From Adineta steineri (Eukaryota; Rotifera; Eurotatoria; Adinetida; Adinetidae): DNA of 64,000 nt. Of this stretch, positions 34,683 to 46,627 are shown in pieces. Position 1 is the stretch's first letter, and each line of letters opens with the position of its first letter. Below the pieces are notes generated by a model that made no database searches, was not told the origin of the DNA, and worked only from the letters and a program-made list of their open reading frames with translations. The stretch lies in NCBI GenBank assembly GCA_905250115.1, contig CAJNOI010000291.1:1-64000 (forward strand), written 5' to 3'. The translations under genes and the position numbers were made by a program.

Positions 34683-36151
34683 ATGGCACTGAATTTTATC
34701 AAAAAGAATGACAAACACAATAATACAAACTGGTGTAAATTGTTTCTTTCAGCTCTCATTCCATGTATTCTTGGTATTTTTACTATTATTTTTACTGTAC
34801 AACAACAAGTATTATCCCAACAACAACATGAAATTGATCGACAAAATCAACGTGATGCACAACGAGAAACAGCATTCAATGCTTATATTAATGATATCTC
34901 AAATCTTCTTTTAAATACTAATCATACAAATAAAACAAATTTTTTTCTTTATATCCGAACAAAAACATTGACCGTTCTTAGAAGTTTGAATCCTGAACGC
35001 AAAAAATATATCATTTTATTTCTGTATGAAAGTGGTCTTCTCCAAGGTACTGGTCTCGACTTGAGCGGTGCTGAACTTGATAATGTTGAATTGATTGGTC
35101 CCTATAAGCTCGATGGCCTCTATCTACCAAGTACATCCTGGGAAAATGCTCTCATTGTCAATTGTAGTCTTAAAAAAGCCGTGTTCCGTCAATCGCGTAT
35201 GCCTAACGCTCGTTTTATCAACTCATTACTCGAATCAGCTTTATTTACCGAAACTATACTGGATAATGCTTATTTCATAAAAACATCAGTTGTGGGAATC
35301 AATTTTATTAGTGCATCTCTTATACATGCTAATTTTCTTGATGCTGAAGTTGTTCAAGGCATCGATTTTACGAATGCAGATCTTTTGTATGCTCAGTTCA
35401 CTGAGAAACAATGGCTAGGACAACGAGTATCGACTAATGCGCATAGTTTCCGCTATGCACGTCTTCCAAATGGATCATTTGGAGATTTAAGTCCAACAAG
35501 AAATTTGCTTCAAAATGGTGATGCGGAACAGAAAGTAAGTTTATGTAAAATATTTTAAACTAAACATGTATTGAATTGAATTTTCTGTGTAGTGTTCAAC
35601 TCTTGAAGAAATCAATTGGGAAGAGAGTCAGGTAACCAATGGTTTGAATATAATCAAATTTAACAAAACGTCTGTTGTCGACATGAATATTGATAATGGC
35701 ACGTGGGGTAATTGTACGTTTGTAATGACTACTAGGAATGCTCGAGCGTCTCAATATATCGATCTACGCCTCTATTCTCGTTTGATTGATATGGACAATG
35801 CGATGTTTTCTTCATCGACTTATATTGGCTGTAATGGTTCTACTAATGCGCCTTATGTAGAAATAAGTACTTATGAATTAAATGGAAATATAATGGAAAC
35901 ACCAGTTTATTTAAGTAAAAATTATAAATTTAATATCTTGCTCTTGTTAATCTAAAATGATTGTTTTAGATCATACAGAAAATACAGCCAACAAAGTTGG
36001 TATGATGCATCAATATAGCATTCAAAAATATCGTTTATTAAAGTATACACACAGAGCACGTGTTACTCTCGGTATCAGATTATCACAGCCAAATAATATC
36101 TACTGTTACTTTGACAATGTAACATTTGCAATGCAAAAGCGTTTCAATTAA
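34683..36151 (+). CDS. Membrane-anchored pentapeptide-repeat protein
   Basis: Three exons, 34683-35534, 35593-35914 and 35970-36151, with introns of 58 and 55 bp (GTAAGT...GTGTAG; GTAAAA...TTTTAG). Splicing gives 451 aa with the frame kept throughout. Residues about 17-37 are one TM, then a Gln-rich helix (38-60). Residues about 120-240 are pentapeptide repeats of the A(D/N)LxX type (LDLSGAELDNVELIG ... ANFLDAEVVQGIDFTNADLLYAQF), which fold as a right-handed quadrilateral beta-helix. The C-terminal third (from NLLQNGDAE, about 277) looks like a beta-sandwich resembling galactose-binding-like lectin modules. The role is unknown; pentapeptide-repeat proteins in animals are rare and often bacterial-like, so transfer is possible. 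The first ATG is at 34683; the frame opens nine codons earlier without one. Confidence 0.75.
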
Positions 36152-38133
36152 TAATTTATATAAACCTACGACTTCTTTTTCTTTGAACTTATGATATTTA
36201 AATTTGTATATGTTGTAAAAAATACTAATTATTTAATGTAAATTGTGTTTCTGATAGCCTTGGCATATTCATACAAAACTAACATGATACCGTTAAATTT
36301 TCTTTCAAAATGAGGAGACAGATATTTTTTTTTAAACAGCAAATTTCTCCAATAATACATACTTCGTAATAAAACGATAAAGGTTAACAAATTTCTTAGT
36401 GTAAATATTAAATAAACATGTTCATATAGAAATCACCATCACAGAGCCATGTATATAACAAAAAGCTCGTTGAGCACAATATCACACCTCTACATTTTTA
36501 AATACATTGAAATTTATCAATCTCTTCTAGACATGTAGTCTAAAAAATATCGTTTTCTCTGACGTGATATAATAAAATAAGAAAAAAACTTTTTGATGAA
36601 TAAAACTAAAGCACTATCTATATGAGCATGTGGTAACAATATCAATAGATCTTTACATTGAACAAATCAAATATTATGTCATCTAATATGTAAGCCTATT
36701 TGATCCGGATGATACTGACTATCTCTTTGATAACAGTAATCATCTTGCGGATGCATATTTTTATAACTAATTTATTTATATGCTCTCACATCCTGAATAG
36801 CATAGATAATATCACTGGATACGCTCAAACATAATAATATAACTTTCCTTTATTAATATAGGATTAACAGCTAATATTATTAACTATTTATATAGGTTTT
36901 TGCTTTACATCTGTCATAAAAATCTGAGCTAAATTTAACGATTCAGGAAGAGATTATACAGTAAATAATTTTCAAAAGGAAACTTCACAAAACCAGTTAC
37001 ATGGCGTTTTTTTTTAAATGTTCTATTTTTATGTCTCTCTCAAACAAAATTGATAAGAGAATATTTTTCTCGTGAGTTTATTATTTTAAATATTTTCTCC
37101 CTCTGTTTCTTATCTGTTTTGTGCACCATCAAAAATCTATAGTAGAAAACAACTAGATAAAACTATACAAATGTTTGTTAAACAATAACTACATATTTTT
37201 TTCTTGTCTTATTAGTATCAAAAAATTCCTTGTTATTCCACATACGCCATTAAGAAGAGACATTTGATAAATCTCAGTTGTAAGAAAAAATTTTAATTCA
37301 ATTACATATGTATAAATAACAATTTGTCTTATTCTGTTATGTAAATTATATATCCATCGAAGTCAAGTTTTTCTATATTTTTGTTTCTATTTAAATTTAA
37401 ATCCTTAATTTGTTTTCTTAATTAATCAATTATAATTATCCCAAATAAACGAAGAAGGATAACATACAAGTATAATATCTAAAACAGTTAAATATAGTCT
37501 CTGCTTCTTTTCTTTTTCATTCTATTCTATTTTTATTTCAGGAACTTTAAGAATAAAAATTATTAAAGAAGAAAATGTAAAATACATTTCCTCTTAGTGT
37601 CCTTGAGTTATACACACTCAAGTAAAATGCGTCATACTCATTATACTTCGCAATATATTAGAGTATGACATGAGACATTTTAACCACATAATTTAGACCT
37701 ATTTTTAACCAGATGGTTATTGTTTTTTGAAATCAAAAACTACGAATCGTCTTGAATAGATTAAGTTTCGATCAGATTGTTGTATAGAATTGCATATGTA
37801 TAATTCTTTGTCCGATATGAAACGACAGGTAAGTAGTGAACAAATATATATTATGAGAAATTTTATTTGAGTATGTAAATTGATATACGAAGACAAGTCT
37901 GATATTTTTTCCTATAACTAAAAATATTCATATTATAGAACAGAAGATCAGTGCATGACTTGAAACAGATAATTGCTACTAACCTGTTCGAGATTATTCT
38001 ATATCTGTCGAACAGTTTAACTATTAACGGTTTTAAAATTAAAATCAGTCATTAAAATATTTATCACTTTATTTTAAATATTCAGATATACTATCTTACT
38101 ACCGACAAAAAATATTATACACTGTCTTTCTAG
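36152..38133. other. 2-kb spacer, nothing recognised
   Basis: AT-rich; no credible frame, repeat or RNA gene seen. Confidence 0.5.
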
Positions 38134-39196
38134 ATGTCTTCTTTTAATATGACTAACGATAGTATTGCTACGATAAGTACTATTAAAATGCATACAAAAA
38201 TGTTTACTAGATATTGGTGTATAACAATATTTGTCATTGGCTTTTTTGGACATTCATTAAATTTATGTATATTTACTCGTCGTACTCTTCGTTATAATCC
38301 ATGTGTTCGATATCTTATGGCATCAGCTATTGGTGGTTATCTGATTATTTTTATTTTAATTCCGATACGCACCTTACAATTCGGATATGGTTTGAGTTTA
38401 TTTCTTTCATCGGAAATAACGTGTAAAATTATGTCATTTGTCTGTTCTTGGATAAGGTATTGAATATACAATAAAATTGATATTTATTTTATTTTATTTA
38501 ATAGAATGTTATCTTGTTGGTTTCTAGCGTTGGCATCTGTTGATCGGTAAATAATAATTGTTATATAAAATAAGATATTCTATTTTATTTTTTATATTAA
38601 GATTTTTTTGCAGTTCAACATCGTCTACACTTCGTAGATTGAGTTCGCTTCGTGTTTCATTATGGTTAATTCCGTCAGTGACTATATTCATTGGTATAAC
38701 ACAAATTCCGATATTGATATTTTTTAAAATTAATGCTCAACCAAGGATATGTCTTGGTCAACCAAATTTATTTCAAAAAGTAAATGGAATTTTGATTATC
38801 ATCATGTGGAGTTTAATTCCATCGTTAGCAATGCTTATTTTTGGTTTTCTCACCGTACGTCATATTCGACAATCAGCGCAGAGAGCTGCAGGTCACAAGA
38901 GTGGAAATCGACGAAAGGTACGAATTAAAACTGTTGATAGACAATTGATTCAAATAACTCTAACTCAATCAATACTTTTTGGAATAACATCAGCTACGGG
39001 TGCAATTGGCGGAATGTTCAATATTATTGATAATGGATCACGTAAAGATCCACTGACATTAGCTAAACAAAGTCTTACTGGAAATATACTTTCTTTTATT
39101 GGTCTTCTTAGTCCATGTATAAGTTTCTATATATGTACATTATCAAGTCAATTATTTCGACGTGAACTTAAAAATATATTTTATACCCAACAATAA
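38134..39196 (+). CDS. Rhodopsin-like seven-TM receptor with two introns
   Basis: Three exons, 38134-38456, 38505-38546 and 38614-39196. The second exon is only 42 bp. Introns are 48 and 67 bp (GTATTG...TTAATAG; GTAAAT...TTTGCAG). The spliced protein is 315 aa with seven TMs. The tiny exon encodes the end of TM3 (MLSCWFLALASVD) and the following exon completes Asp-Arg, then STSSTLRRLSS, a pattern seen in several bdelloid receptors. LRYNPC after TM1 matches LRKNPC in the receptor at 51382, so these two belong to one subfamily. Intracellular loop 3 is basic (RKVRIKTVDRQL). It is probably a peptide receptor of FMRFamide-like type; the ligand is unknown. Confidence 0.8.
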
Positions 39197-39875
39197 GATT
39201 AAATATTAAGATACAGTTTATTTTAAAATATCATACATTTTTTTTGTCTATTTTTAAATTGAAATATTTCAAATAATAAAATAAAATAAATAAAAACTGA
39301 ATTTTTATTTTCTATAAATGATATTCATTTATATGATTCTATGCTGAAATAAAACAAGATATTGTTGAAATCTCTATACAAATTCTATGATGTATTCTTA
39401 CTTTCTTTTACTGACATCAGGAGAGGAATATGAATTTTCAATAAGATGGAAATTTATCCTAATAATTGCTTAATTTTTATTTTTATATGCTACTCGGATT
39501 CTTAAATTAGATACCAAATATTTAAACTATAAATCTTACAATCTTGTTTCTGGAGAAAATTATAAAAATGACGAGGAATTTTCTTTATTGATAGTTCATC
39601 TGTCATATGTATTTAGCTAAAAAAGAAAATATACTATTGTTGATTTATTCGTTTGATAAATTTAGAGAAAAAAAAAGCTGCCTATTACTCTTCTCTATAC
39701 TCTAAACATGAAGGTAAACTATAGATCGAACGATAATATCTGTTTACTCAAATAATTACTCCACGTGTTATAAGCACTGGTTAATGTCTATTCTTCATGA
39801 TACAGTATATACGCATGGGGATTTAGTTTTTTCTTCTTCATATTATTTACATAACAAAAACAGAAGAATACAAGG
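39197..39875. other. Spacer, nothing recognised
   Basis: AT-rich 679-bp spacer; several AATAAA-like poly(A) signals after the receptor stop (about 39277-39292). Confidence 0.5.
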
Positions 39876-40750
39876 ATGAGTAATGATATACAAAGCGCAT
39901 CATCTACACTTAACATAGAATATGATTCGAAGTAAGTCATGGTTCCCTATATTTTTTCTTACTAATAGCTTAAAAAATAGCATAATCATTTATTGAATGT
40001 TAGTTTTATCTATTTAGTCAAATACGTTCATCATTTTTTTCTCGAATAATCGCATTCTTTCGTAATGATATCGATACAAAGCATGTTGATCTACAATTGA
40101 TTGCTTTCGGTTTCGAGACAGGTGTAGTTGATGTGATGTCATACAAGGATTTCTCAGTTTTTGTCTCAAATCAAACAGGAAATACAGTCTTCTTTGGAGC
40201 TCGCATCGCAGGGCAGTCATCTGCTGCTTATAGTTTGATCTGTGCAAGTCTTTTTGGTTTTCTCATCACTGGTTTTATCAGCGGACAAGTGGGTCATCGA
40301 ATTGGTAATAAACGTCGATGGTGGCTAATATGCAATACTTGTTTTCAAACCATATTAATCTTTGTTGTTATCATCTTGATGTCTAAAAAAACTATTTTAC
40401 CAACAGATAGTAATGCATACATTCTTGTTCTTCTTCTATCAATTTCTTACGGTTGTCAGGTGGCTATGGCTAAACATCTATCGTGTCCTGAAATACCTAC
40501 AGCGGTGGTGACTTCACCTTTCATAGATCTTTTATCTGATCCAAAACTGTTCAAACGTCACAATGTTCCACGAAATCGTCGTTTCTTTTATATTCTCTTA
40601 TTTCTCATTGGTATTATTGTCGGAAGCTTTTCTTACAAAAAGATGAGCAGTGAATTTACACTAGGTATTGCCGGCGTTGTTAAAGCGCTCGTAGCCATAT
40701 CATTTTTCTTCAATCCAAAAACTAATTCTCAATCTGAAGCATCCGAATAA
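39876..40750 (+). CDS. DUF1275 (YoaK-like) multi-pass membrane protein
   Basis: Two exons, 39876-39931 and 40018-40750, with an 86-bp intron (GTAAGT...TATTTAG), giving 262 aa. The DUF1275 signature is clear: GVVDVMSY near residue 55, FVSNQTGNTVFFG, and five or six TM segments. The later segment CPEIPTAVVTSPF and the following DPKLF...RNRR resemble the fungal form of the family more than the bacterial one. The function of DUF1275 is unknown; bacterial YoaK is an inner-membrane protein of uncertain role. The family is known mainly from bacteria and fungi, so this is a candidate transferred gene that has since gained an intron. The first exon is short (18 codons plus two bases) and rests on splice consensus and frame continuity. 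Confidence 0.82.
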
Positions 40751-42287
40751 AAACTTGTAATTTAACATATTACTTTTATTTAAAGCTGTACTAAAAATCC
40801 GAAGCAAACTTTATCTATCAACCAAATGACGATAATTCTGTGTCAATCAATCATTGATTTTCCTGACACATGTATTATTAATCTTAGTATATGACTTATT
40901 CAAGAAATTTTAATAAGAATTGAGATATTAACATTAGATGATCAGAATAGTAGAGCCTTCAAGAAAAGATTTGGCAATGATTAGAAAAAAACCACAAGAC
41001 AATTAACGAACTAAATTTCGTAGAAAAATTTTTTTTGAAACTGAATCTCTAAAAAAGTTAATATGATTTATGCGTAGATGTTCTATCTTCGGTAATGATC
41101 ATTCTGAAGAAGCTTATATCAACGACTATATTAATTCATATATTAGATTGAATTATTCGTTTTTACCAATATGAGTGTGTATGCTTATTAAAGTATACAT
41201 ATATAATATTTACTAGATTTTGTGTTATATGATTATCATTATGATACAAACTAGATTCTAATTGTGAATAGAAATCAAAAATAACTGAAGAAAAAATATT
41301 AGCACTAAAACAATGTTAATCTCATTTTTATTATAATATTAAACGGATTGATATCTGATGACAAAAAAATGTATATATTCCATATGACTATATTATATAT
41401 GATGTCGTTGAGAATGTGATTGTAAATAAAGAATAGATATAATATTCATACGTACGTAATTGCATGAGAGTATCATTTAAAAAAATGGATGTATATAAAT
41501 CAATGCATTATTCTAATTTTCACATGTTAAACCATATAAATAATTTTTTGTGTAAAAAATAACCTTTTTCTCCTTTTTCGTTGTTAACGAAGCAAAATTT
41601 GGAAATATGCTATTACTCTTATTCTGATACATTTATATTTTATATTATTAAATAGACGTAACGATGAAATTCTTTTTGAAAAATCAAATAAATAATTTAG
41701 TCGTTTCTCTTTCAATGTTCACAACCATATATTTTTGAAATCAAGTCATTACTTTGCATATCAAGTTTAAAGTATTGTCAAAAACATTATTTTGTAAATT
41801 ATAACTTATGATTGATGCTCACAATAATAATATACATCAAAATACAAGCCATTTTTATCGATAGATAAGGACATGTGAGAGGAGGAAAAAAAATATTTTG
41901 TTAATTGTAGATATATATTATACGTTGCCCTTCATATACGTTTTCATTCAAGTGTAACTATGTGGATTGTATATGATGACAGCAACGCATGTCATATAAA
42001 TGAAAATAAGTTAAAAAGCGACGTAGGAGGAACAAATACTTTTACGTGCCTTCATCCACAATCGTAAAATTGTATAGAACAAAGCAGACGCCTACATATT
42101 ATTTGTTTTTGTTAGAGTAAATAGATTCATTTTTAATAGAGGATTTATTTAGTTTATTTTCTTTTAGATTTTAAATATAGTATAAGTACAGCATTCGATA
42201 TCTATTCGAAACGTAATATCTAAACGACGGATATAATAACGCAGCGAGTACATTAATTTCAACATCAATAAAAAAAATATCTCAAGA
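40751..42287. other. 1.5-kb spacer, nothing recognised
   Basis: AT-rich; no credible frame, repeat or RNA gene seen. Confidence 0.5.
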
Positions 42288-43883
42288 ATGACACATACAG
42301 AAACAATAACAATGAAAAAAAAAGTTATTTCAACTGCTGAACTCAAACAATTAGTATGTTCCGGTGGTGATGAACGATTATTACTTGATCCATTAACTGG
42401 TGTTAATATGTATGGTTGTCCACCAGGTCCGGTAGAACCATCGACCTGGGTTCATCTTTCGTCTTCAACAGCTACTCCTATTTCTAATGGTGGGTTTTCT
42501 CATCTCGCAGAAATAATGACTACTCTTGATGAAACCGATGGTAGTGATCCTGTTGATGAAAGGCTGGAGGCAATTCGTCAAGAATTATTTAATTATATTG
42601 GTATTACATCAGTCGATGCTGATATTGTTTTTGTACCTTCAGGTACTGATGCTACTCTTCAAGCAGTCTTTCTCGCTAGAATATGTTTACCACGAGCGAC
42701 AACGATATTAAGAAATCTGGTTCTTGCAGCAGATGAAGCTGCAGGTCGTGTATTTAACGCTGCTTCTGGTTTTCATTTTAACGCCAAAAATATTCGAGGT
42801 GATGACGTAATCAAGGGTACACCTATTCCTGGTCTACATGGACCTACTGGTGATAAAACAATTGAATGTATAGACGTTTCGTTTGAGAAGTGCCAGGATG
42901 AAGCATATATAGAAGAATCTGTTGATCGTCTTGTCAATCATAGTGGGGATACGCATGTTCTTCTTCATGCTCTTGATACTTCAAAATTAGGTAATCGAAC
43001 ACCTAGTCATGATTGTCTCAATCGTATTGAACAAAAATATAGTAAAGAAGCACTGACTATTCTTATAGATGCATGCCAATTTCGCATGTCACCATGGCGT
43101 ATACGCGATCATATCAAACGCGGACGATATATTACGATTACTGGATCAAAATTCTTCACTGGACCAGCATTTAGTGGAGCTATCATTGTACCTGCTTGCT
43201 TTCGTGCTCAAATTCAACAAGCTCCAGTCAATAATTATATGACTAACGAGCTTGCAGCTTATTCAGCCATCTCTGATTGGCCTCAATCGTGGACAAATAT
43301 TCGTTCGTGTCTAAATACCTATACTACTGTATTATGGAAATCGAATATTGGTCAGTTCTTACGAATAACAGCAGCTATGTTTGAACTTCGTCGTTATTCA
43401 GCTATACCATCCTCATGGCGTGAACAGTTTATTGTTGCAGCGACTGCTGAAATTCGAGCTGCATTCTCTAGCGTTCCAGATCTTCTTGAACCACTCGAAA
43501 ACAAGACAAGAAATTCCTTTTTTGATGAATTCGACGAAGAATTTCGTCATCTAACCATTTTTCCATTTTTTATTCGTCAACCAAACAAAGTCAAAACTTT
43601 TCTTAATCTGGATGCATGTAAAGAATTGTATCAAAAGTTACAAATACCAAATGAAACGAATCCAATAACAGTTGTCATTGGACAGCCAGCAGCTATCGTA
43701 GTCAATGGTTATCCAGACACTGTAACAACATTTCGTTTTTCTATTGATGCACGTACTATTTCCGATGCATTCGAACGAGCACATGGTGCTGTCCCAGTAA
43801 AAACCGACATACTTCAATCTCGACTTAGATTAATTATTAAGAAAATTGCCGATATTGTCAACACAAACGACAATCAATCGTAA
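42288..43883 (+). CDS. Fold-type-I PLP-dependent enzyme (aminotransferase class V-like)
   Basis: A 531-aa single-exon protein. The N-terminal half has VPSGTDATLQA, the phosphate-binding-type segment of small-molecule PLP enzymes. Asp261 (LIDACQF) is placed to pair with the pyridine nitrogen, and Lys288 in ITGSKFFTGP is the likely Schiff-base lysine, with TGSK-F-GP typical of class V-related families. The N-terminus (GGDERLLLDP...YGCPPGPVEPSTWVHLSSSTATPIS) is conserved-looking but I cannot tie it to a named enzyme. The reaction is unknown: aminotransferase, lyase or desulfurase chemistry are all possible. The lack of introns and the bacterial feel suggest acquisition by transfer. It lies 1.5 kb after the DUF1275 gene on the same strand. 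ATG at 42288; a second ATG eight codons later is equally possible. Confidence 0.72.
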   Translation: MTHTETITMKKKVISTAELKQLVCSGGDERLLLDPLTGVNMYGCPPGPVEPSTWVHLSSSTATPISNGGFSHLAEIMTTLDETDGSDPVDERLEAIRQELFNYIGITSVDADIVFVPSGTDATLQAVFLARICLPRATTILRNLVLAADEAAGRVFNAASGFHFNAKNIRGDDVIKGTPIPGLHGPTGDKTIECIDVSFEKCQDEAYIEESVDRLVNHSGDTHVLLHALDTSKLGNRTPSHDCLNRIEQKYSKEALTILIDACQFRMSPWRIRDHIKRGRYITITGSKFFTGPAFSGAIIVPACFRAQIQQAPVNNYMTNELAAYSAISDWPQSWTNIRSCLNTYTTVLWKSNIGQFLRITAAMFELRRYSAIPSSWREQFIVAATAEIRAAFSSVPDLLEPLENKTRNSFFDEFDEEFRHLTIFPFFIRQPNKVKTFLNLDACKELYQKLQIPNETNPITVVIGQPAAIVVNGYPDTVTTFRFSIDARTISDAFERAHGAVPVKTDILQSRLRLIIKKIADIVNTNDNQS

Positions 43884-43916
43884 ACAATTCGCATTTATCG
43901 TTTTTAATATTTTTGG

Positions 43917-43922
43917 AATAAA
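43917..43922 (+). terminator. Poly(A) signal in a 49-bp tail-to-tail spacer
   Basis: AATAAA lies 34 bases after the PLP-enzyme stop (43883). The opposing receptor gene ends at 43933, and on its strand an AATAAA overlaps the stop codon (plus-strand TTTATT at 43932-43937). The two transcripts probably overlap at their 3' ends. Confidence 0.45.
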
Positions 43923-43932
43923 TGAAATAAAT

Positions 43933-44886
43933 TTATTTAGTATTATCTATTCGTATATTTTTATTTGTAATAAATCTCATTAGAAGTCTTTTACATTGAT
44001 TTCGAAATGATGGTGATGTTGCTAAATAAATATAAAACGGTAATGCTGTATTAAAATACATAATAAATGATTGTGTTAAATAATTAATAAATGATTCAAT
44101 TTGTTTTTGATCTTCACTTTTAATAGAATTATTTGTAATCATTTGGTAAATCAGATAAATTGAAAATGGTAATGTACTTATAACATAAAATATAACTTCA
44201 ACAAAAACCATTTTTAATAAATCTCGATCACGTTTTCGAAGAAATGGTATTGAAATATTTTCTTTCGTTGGTTGGATACGTACACGCATCCGTTTTAAAT
44301 TTTTCATTACTAATAGACTAAATAATATTATTAAAAATGGAGGAAGAATACCAGCAAATATCATATAATATATTGTATAAATTAATGCATAGGAATTATC
44401 TTGTATATTACATGAACCATTTTCAATAGTACGTACTACAGCAAAAAATATGACTATTAATATCCAAAATATTCCACTGATAATTACAAGACGTTTTGCT
44501 ATTTTAATTTGACTAAATGAACGTATTCGAACTTGTAAACTACATAAAGCAAAACGATCGATACAAGCTAATACTTTATATTGTCTCATTATTTGAAATG
44601 ATGTATGACGAATATAAAATTGAAGTTTACAAGCGATAAGAATTGTTGTACTTATATCTGTATGATCTAGGGAGAATATAATTGGAATTATTCCAACATT
44701 AAGACATATTAAATTACATATTGTCATCCATAATAAATAAAATGAACAAGAATTTCGACGTTGTTCCGATTGACAGAAAACAGCAATGGTTAATAAATTT
44801 CCGATATTACCAAATGCAACATATGTACTCATACCATATCGTGTTAATAAATTTTGTATTGATAATAAATATACTGTTGAAGACAT
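43933..44886 (-). CDS. Rhodopsin-like seven-TM receptor (FMRFamide-receptor-like)
   Basis: A 317-aa single-exon receptor. Seven hydrophobic segments run from about 20-40 to 280-302. TM1 contains GNIGNLLTI, with the usual Asn. TM3 ends CIDRFALCS, a DRY variant with Asp and Arg kept. The third loop is basic (RMRVRIQPTKEN...RKRDRDLLK), and TM6 has the Pro in STLPFSIYLIY. The TM1 and TM3 motifs and the missing large N-terminus fit rhodopsin-class peptide receptors, which are greatly expanded in bdelloids. The ligand is unknown. It is convergent with the PLP-enzyme gene. Confidence 0.8.
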   Translation of the reverse strand: MSSTVYLLSIQNLLTRYGMSTYVAFGNIGNLLTIAVFCQSEQRRNSCSFYLLWMTICNLICLNVGIIPIIFSLDHTDISTTILIACKLQFYIRHTSFQIMRQYKVLACIDRFALCSLQVRIRSFSQIKIAKRLVIISGIFWILIVIFFAVVRTIENGSCNIQDNSYALIYTIYYMIFAGILPPFLIILFSLLVMKNLKRMRVRIQPTKENISIPFLRKRDRDLLKMVFVEVIFYVISTLPFSIYLIYQMITNNSIKSEDQKQIESFINYLTQSFIMYFNTALPFYIYLATSPSFRNQCKRLLMRFITNKNIRIDNTK

Positions 44887-46627
44887 TATTATTTTACAAA
44901 TGTTTAATCAAGACAAAAAAAAAAGAAGAACAAATCTCTAATTTTATATACTATTATATCAACTAAGGCTTGAACATTTAATTAAAATTTTGTTTGACGT
45001 TTATTTTATTAATTATGAAACTAAAAAAAAAATTTCTGACAGAATATTATATGATGATGATGTACTTATTAATAATTAAAATGTGGCGTTAACTCAATAC
45101 ATGCAAAAACACTAATGAGATTAATATAGTAGCATAAAAACACAATGAATTATTTTTCAAATGAACAAGCACATCATTCATAAATTGAGTAGGTTGATAT
45201 AATGAATTAATTATAAATTTTTTATAGAATAAAAAATAAAAAAATATTTTGAAAAAATTTATTCAAATGAATATTATTTGTTGTTTGATAACGTTTTTTT
45301 TTCTTATAAGAAAAATCACCAAATTGCTGTTCGTATCTAGCAGGATTACACCAATAAGGATTTTTTCATCTGCTATGAGCTCTACAAAACCTTTCGAAAA
45401 ATACTTCCAATGTGATTAGATTTTTACTCAATAAAACATTTAGCGGACTAGATGTTTAAATTTCTTATCGGAGTGTTCTCTATGGTCCACCTGTATAGTG
45501 ATACCTTCGAAAAACTGATTCAAAAACTATGAAATAGTATGAAAAAATTTTATGAACCTAAAATATCTTTTCCAAAAACAGCTATATGTTTATCTTAAAC
45601 CATTTATGAAAACAAATTATCATCTATAAGAATATAATACAAAGTCACAAGTTTTATTAATACATAAAATACATCTTTGTTCTATATAGTTTATTTTAAA
45701 TACATTTAATATTACTGTTTCGAAGTTTCTTCGTTACATTTCTTTCAATAAAATACATAATTTTCAGTTGTATTGTTTCTTTAAACAATTCATGTTCGAG
45801 AAGCTATAAAATTGATCATGCCTGTTTGTTATAGGGAAAATGCATCAAACATTGTATTGTAATGTGGATATAGAAAGCTTAAAAATAAATGAATTATACT
45901 AATAAGAAATGCAATTCATGATTGAAAAAGCTTAAAAACAACATATTTTGAGTACGCATATACATTATTCTCAAATCAAAACTTGATGTATTAATTCTGC
46001 ATTTATTATTAAGCATAATTAAAAACTAAATATCTCAACAAGAACCTCAGCTATTAAATCGACAATAATAAACAAAAAACAAGTATTTTGTCTATCGTTG
46101 ACTTGGACTTAATTATATTTTCCGTACAGATAAAACAATGATGCTTATAACCTCATTTCGATGAGCACAGAGATTTTAGTTAATAAAAAAATAACTAAAG
46201 CACCACTTTCTAATACAATATTGAAATTTGTTCCTATCATTGGTTTATGCATTAACACATGTCTACTGAAAATACTCCAAATAATGATTATTATGAAGTG
46301 ATAACCAAGAAATCAGTACTTTCGATTGTCTAAAATTAACATTTGTTGTTTTGAAAAGAAACCTAATTATTACATTCAAATCAGTTCCATAGAAGTGTGT
46401 TTTCAAACAGAAGAATGTTGATTATATATTGAATTTTATATATAATTAGATTGATACCTATAAAATGATACTCACATACTTATTGGTAAATATAGTTCAT
46501 ATAGAATTGTTTTATATACAGACAGAAACGAGCTACAAACGTGACGTGTAAGTCGAATGGTAAGATATGAGAGCGAAAGCATCTGCGACATAGTAACTAT
46601 AACGTGACTCCATTTGATTTATAGAAA
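44887..46627. other. 1.7-kb spacer, one repeat-like patch
   Basis: AT-rich. The stretch at about 45330-45540 has a more even base composition and reads like an old dispersed-repeat fragment, but no ends, frame or copy in the window supports that. Nothing else is seen. Confidence 0.4.

Noticed and set aside
45330..45540. Possible transposon fragment
   Set aside because: More even composition than its surroundings, but no inverted ends, frame or second copy in the window.
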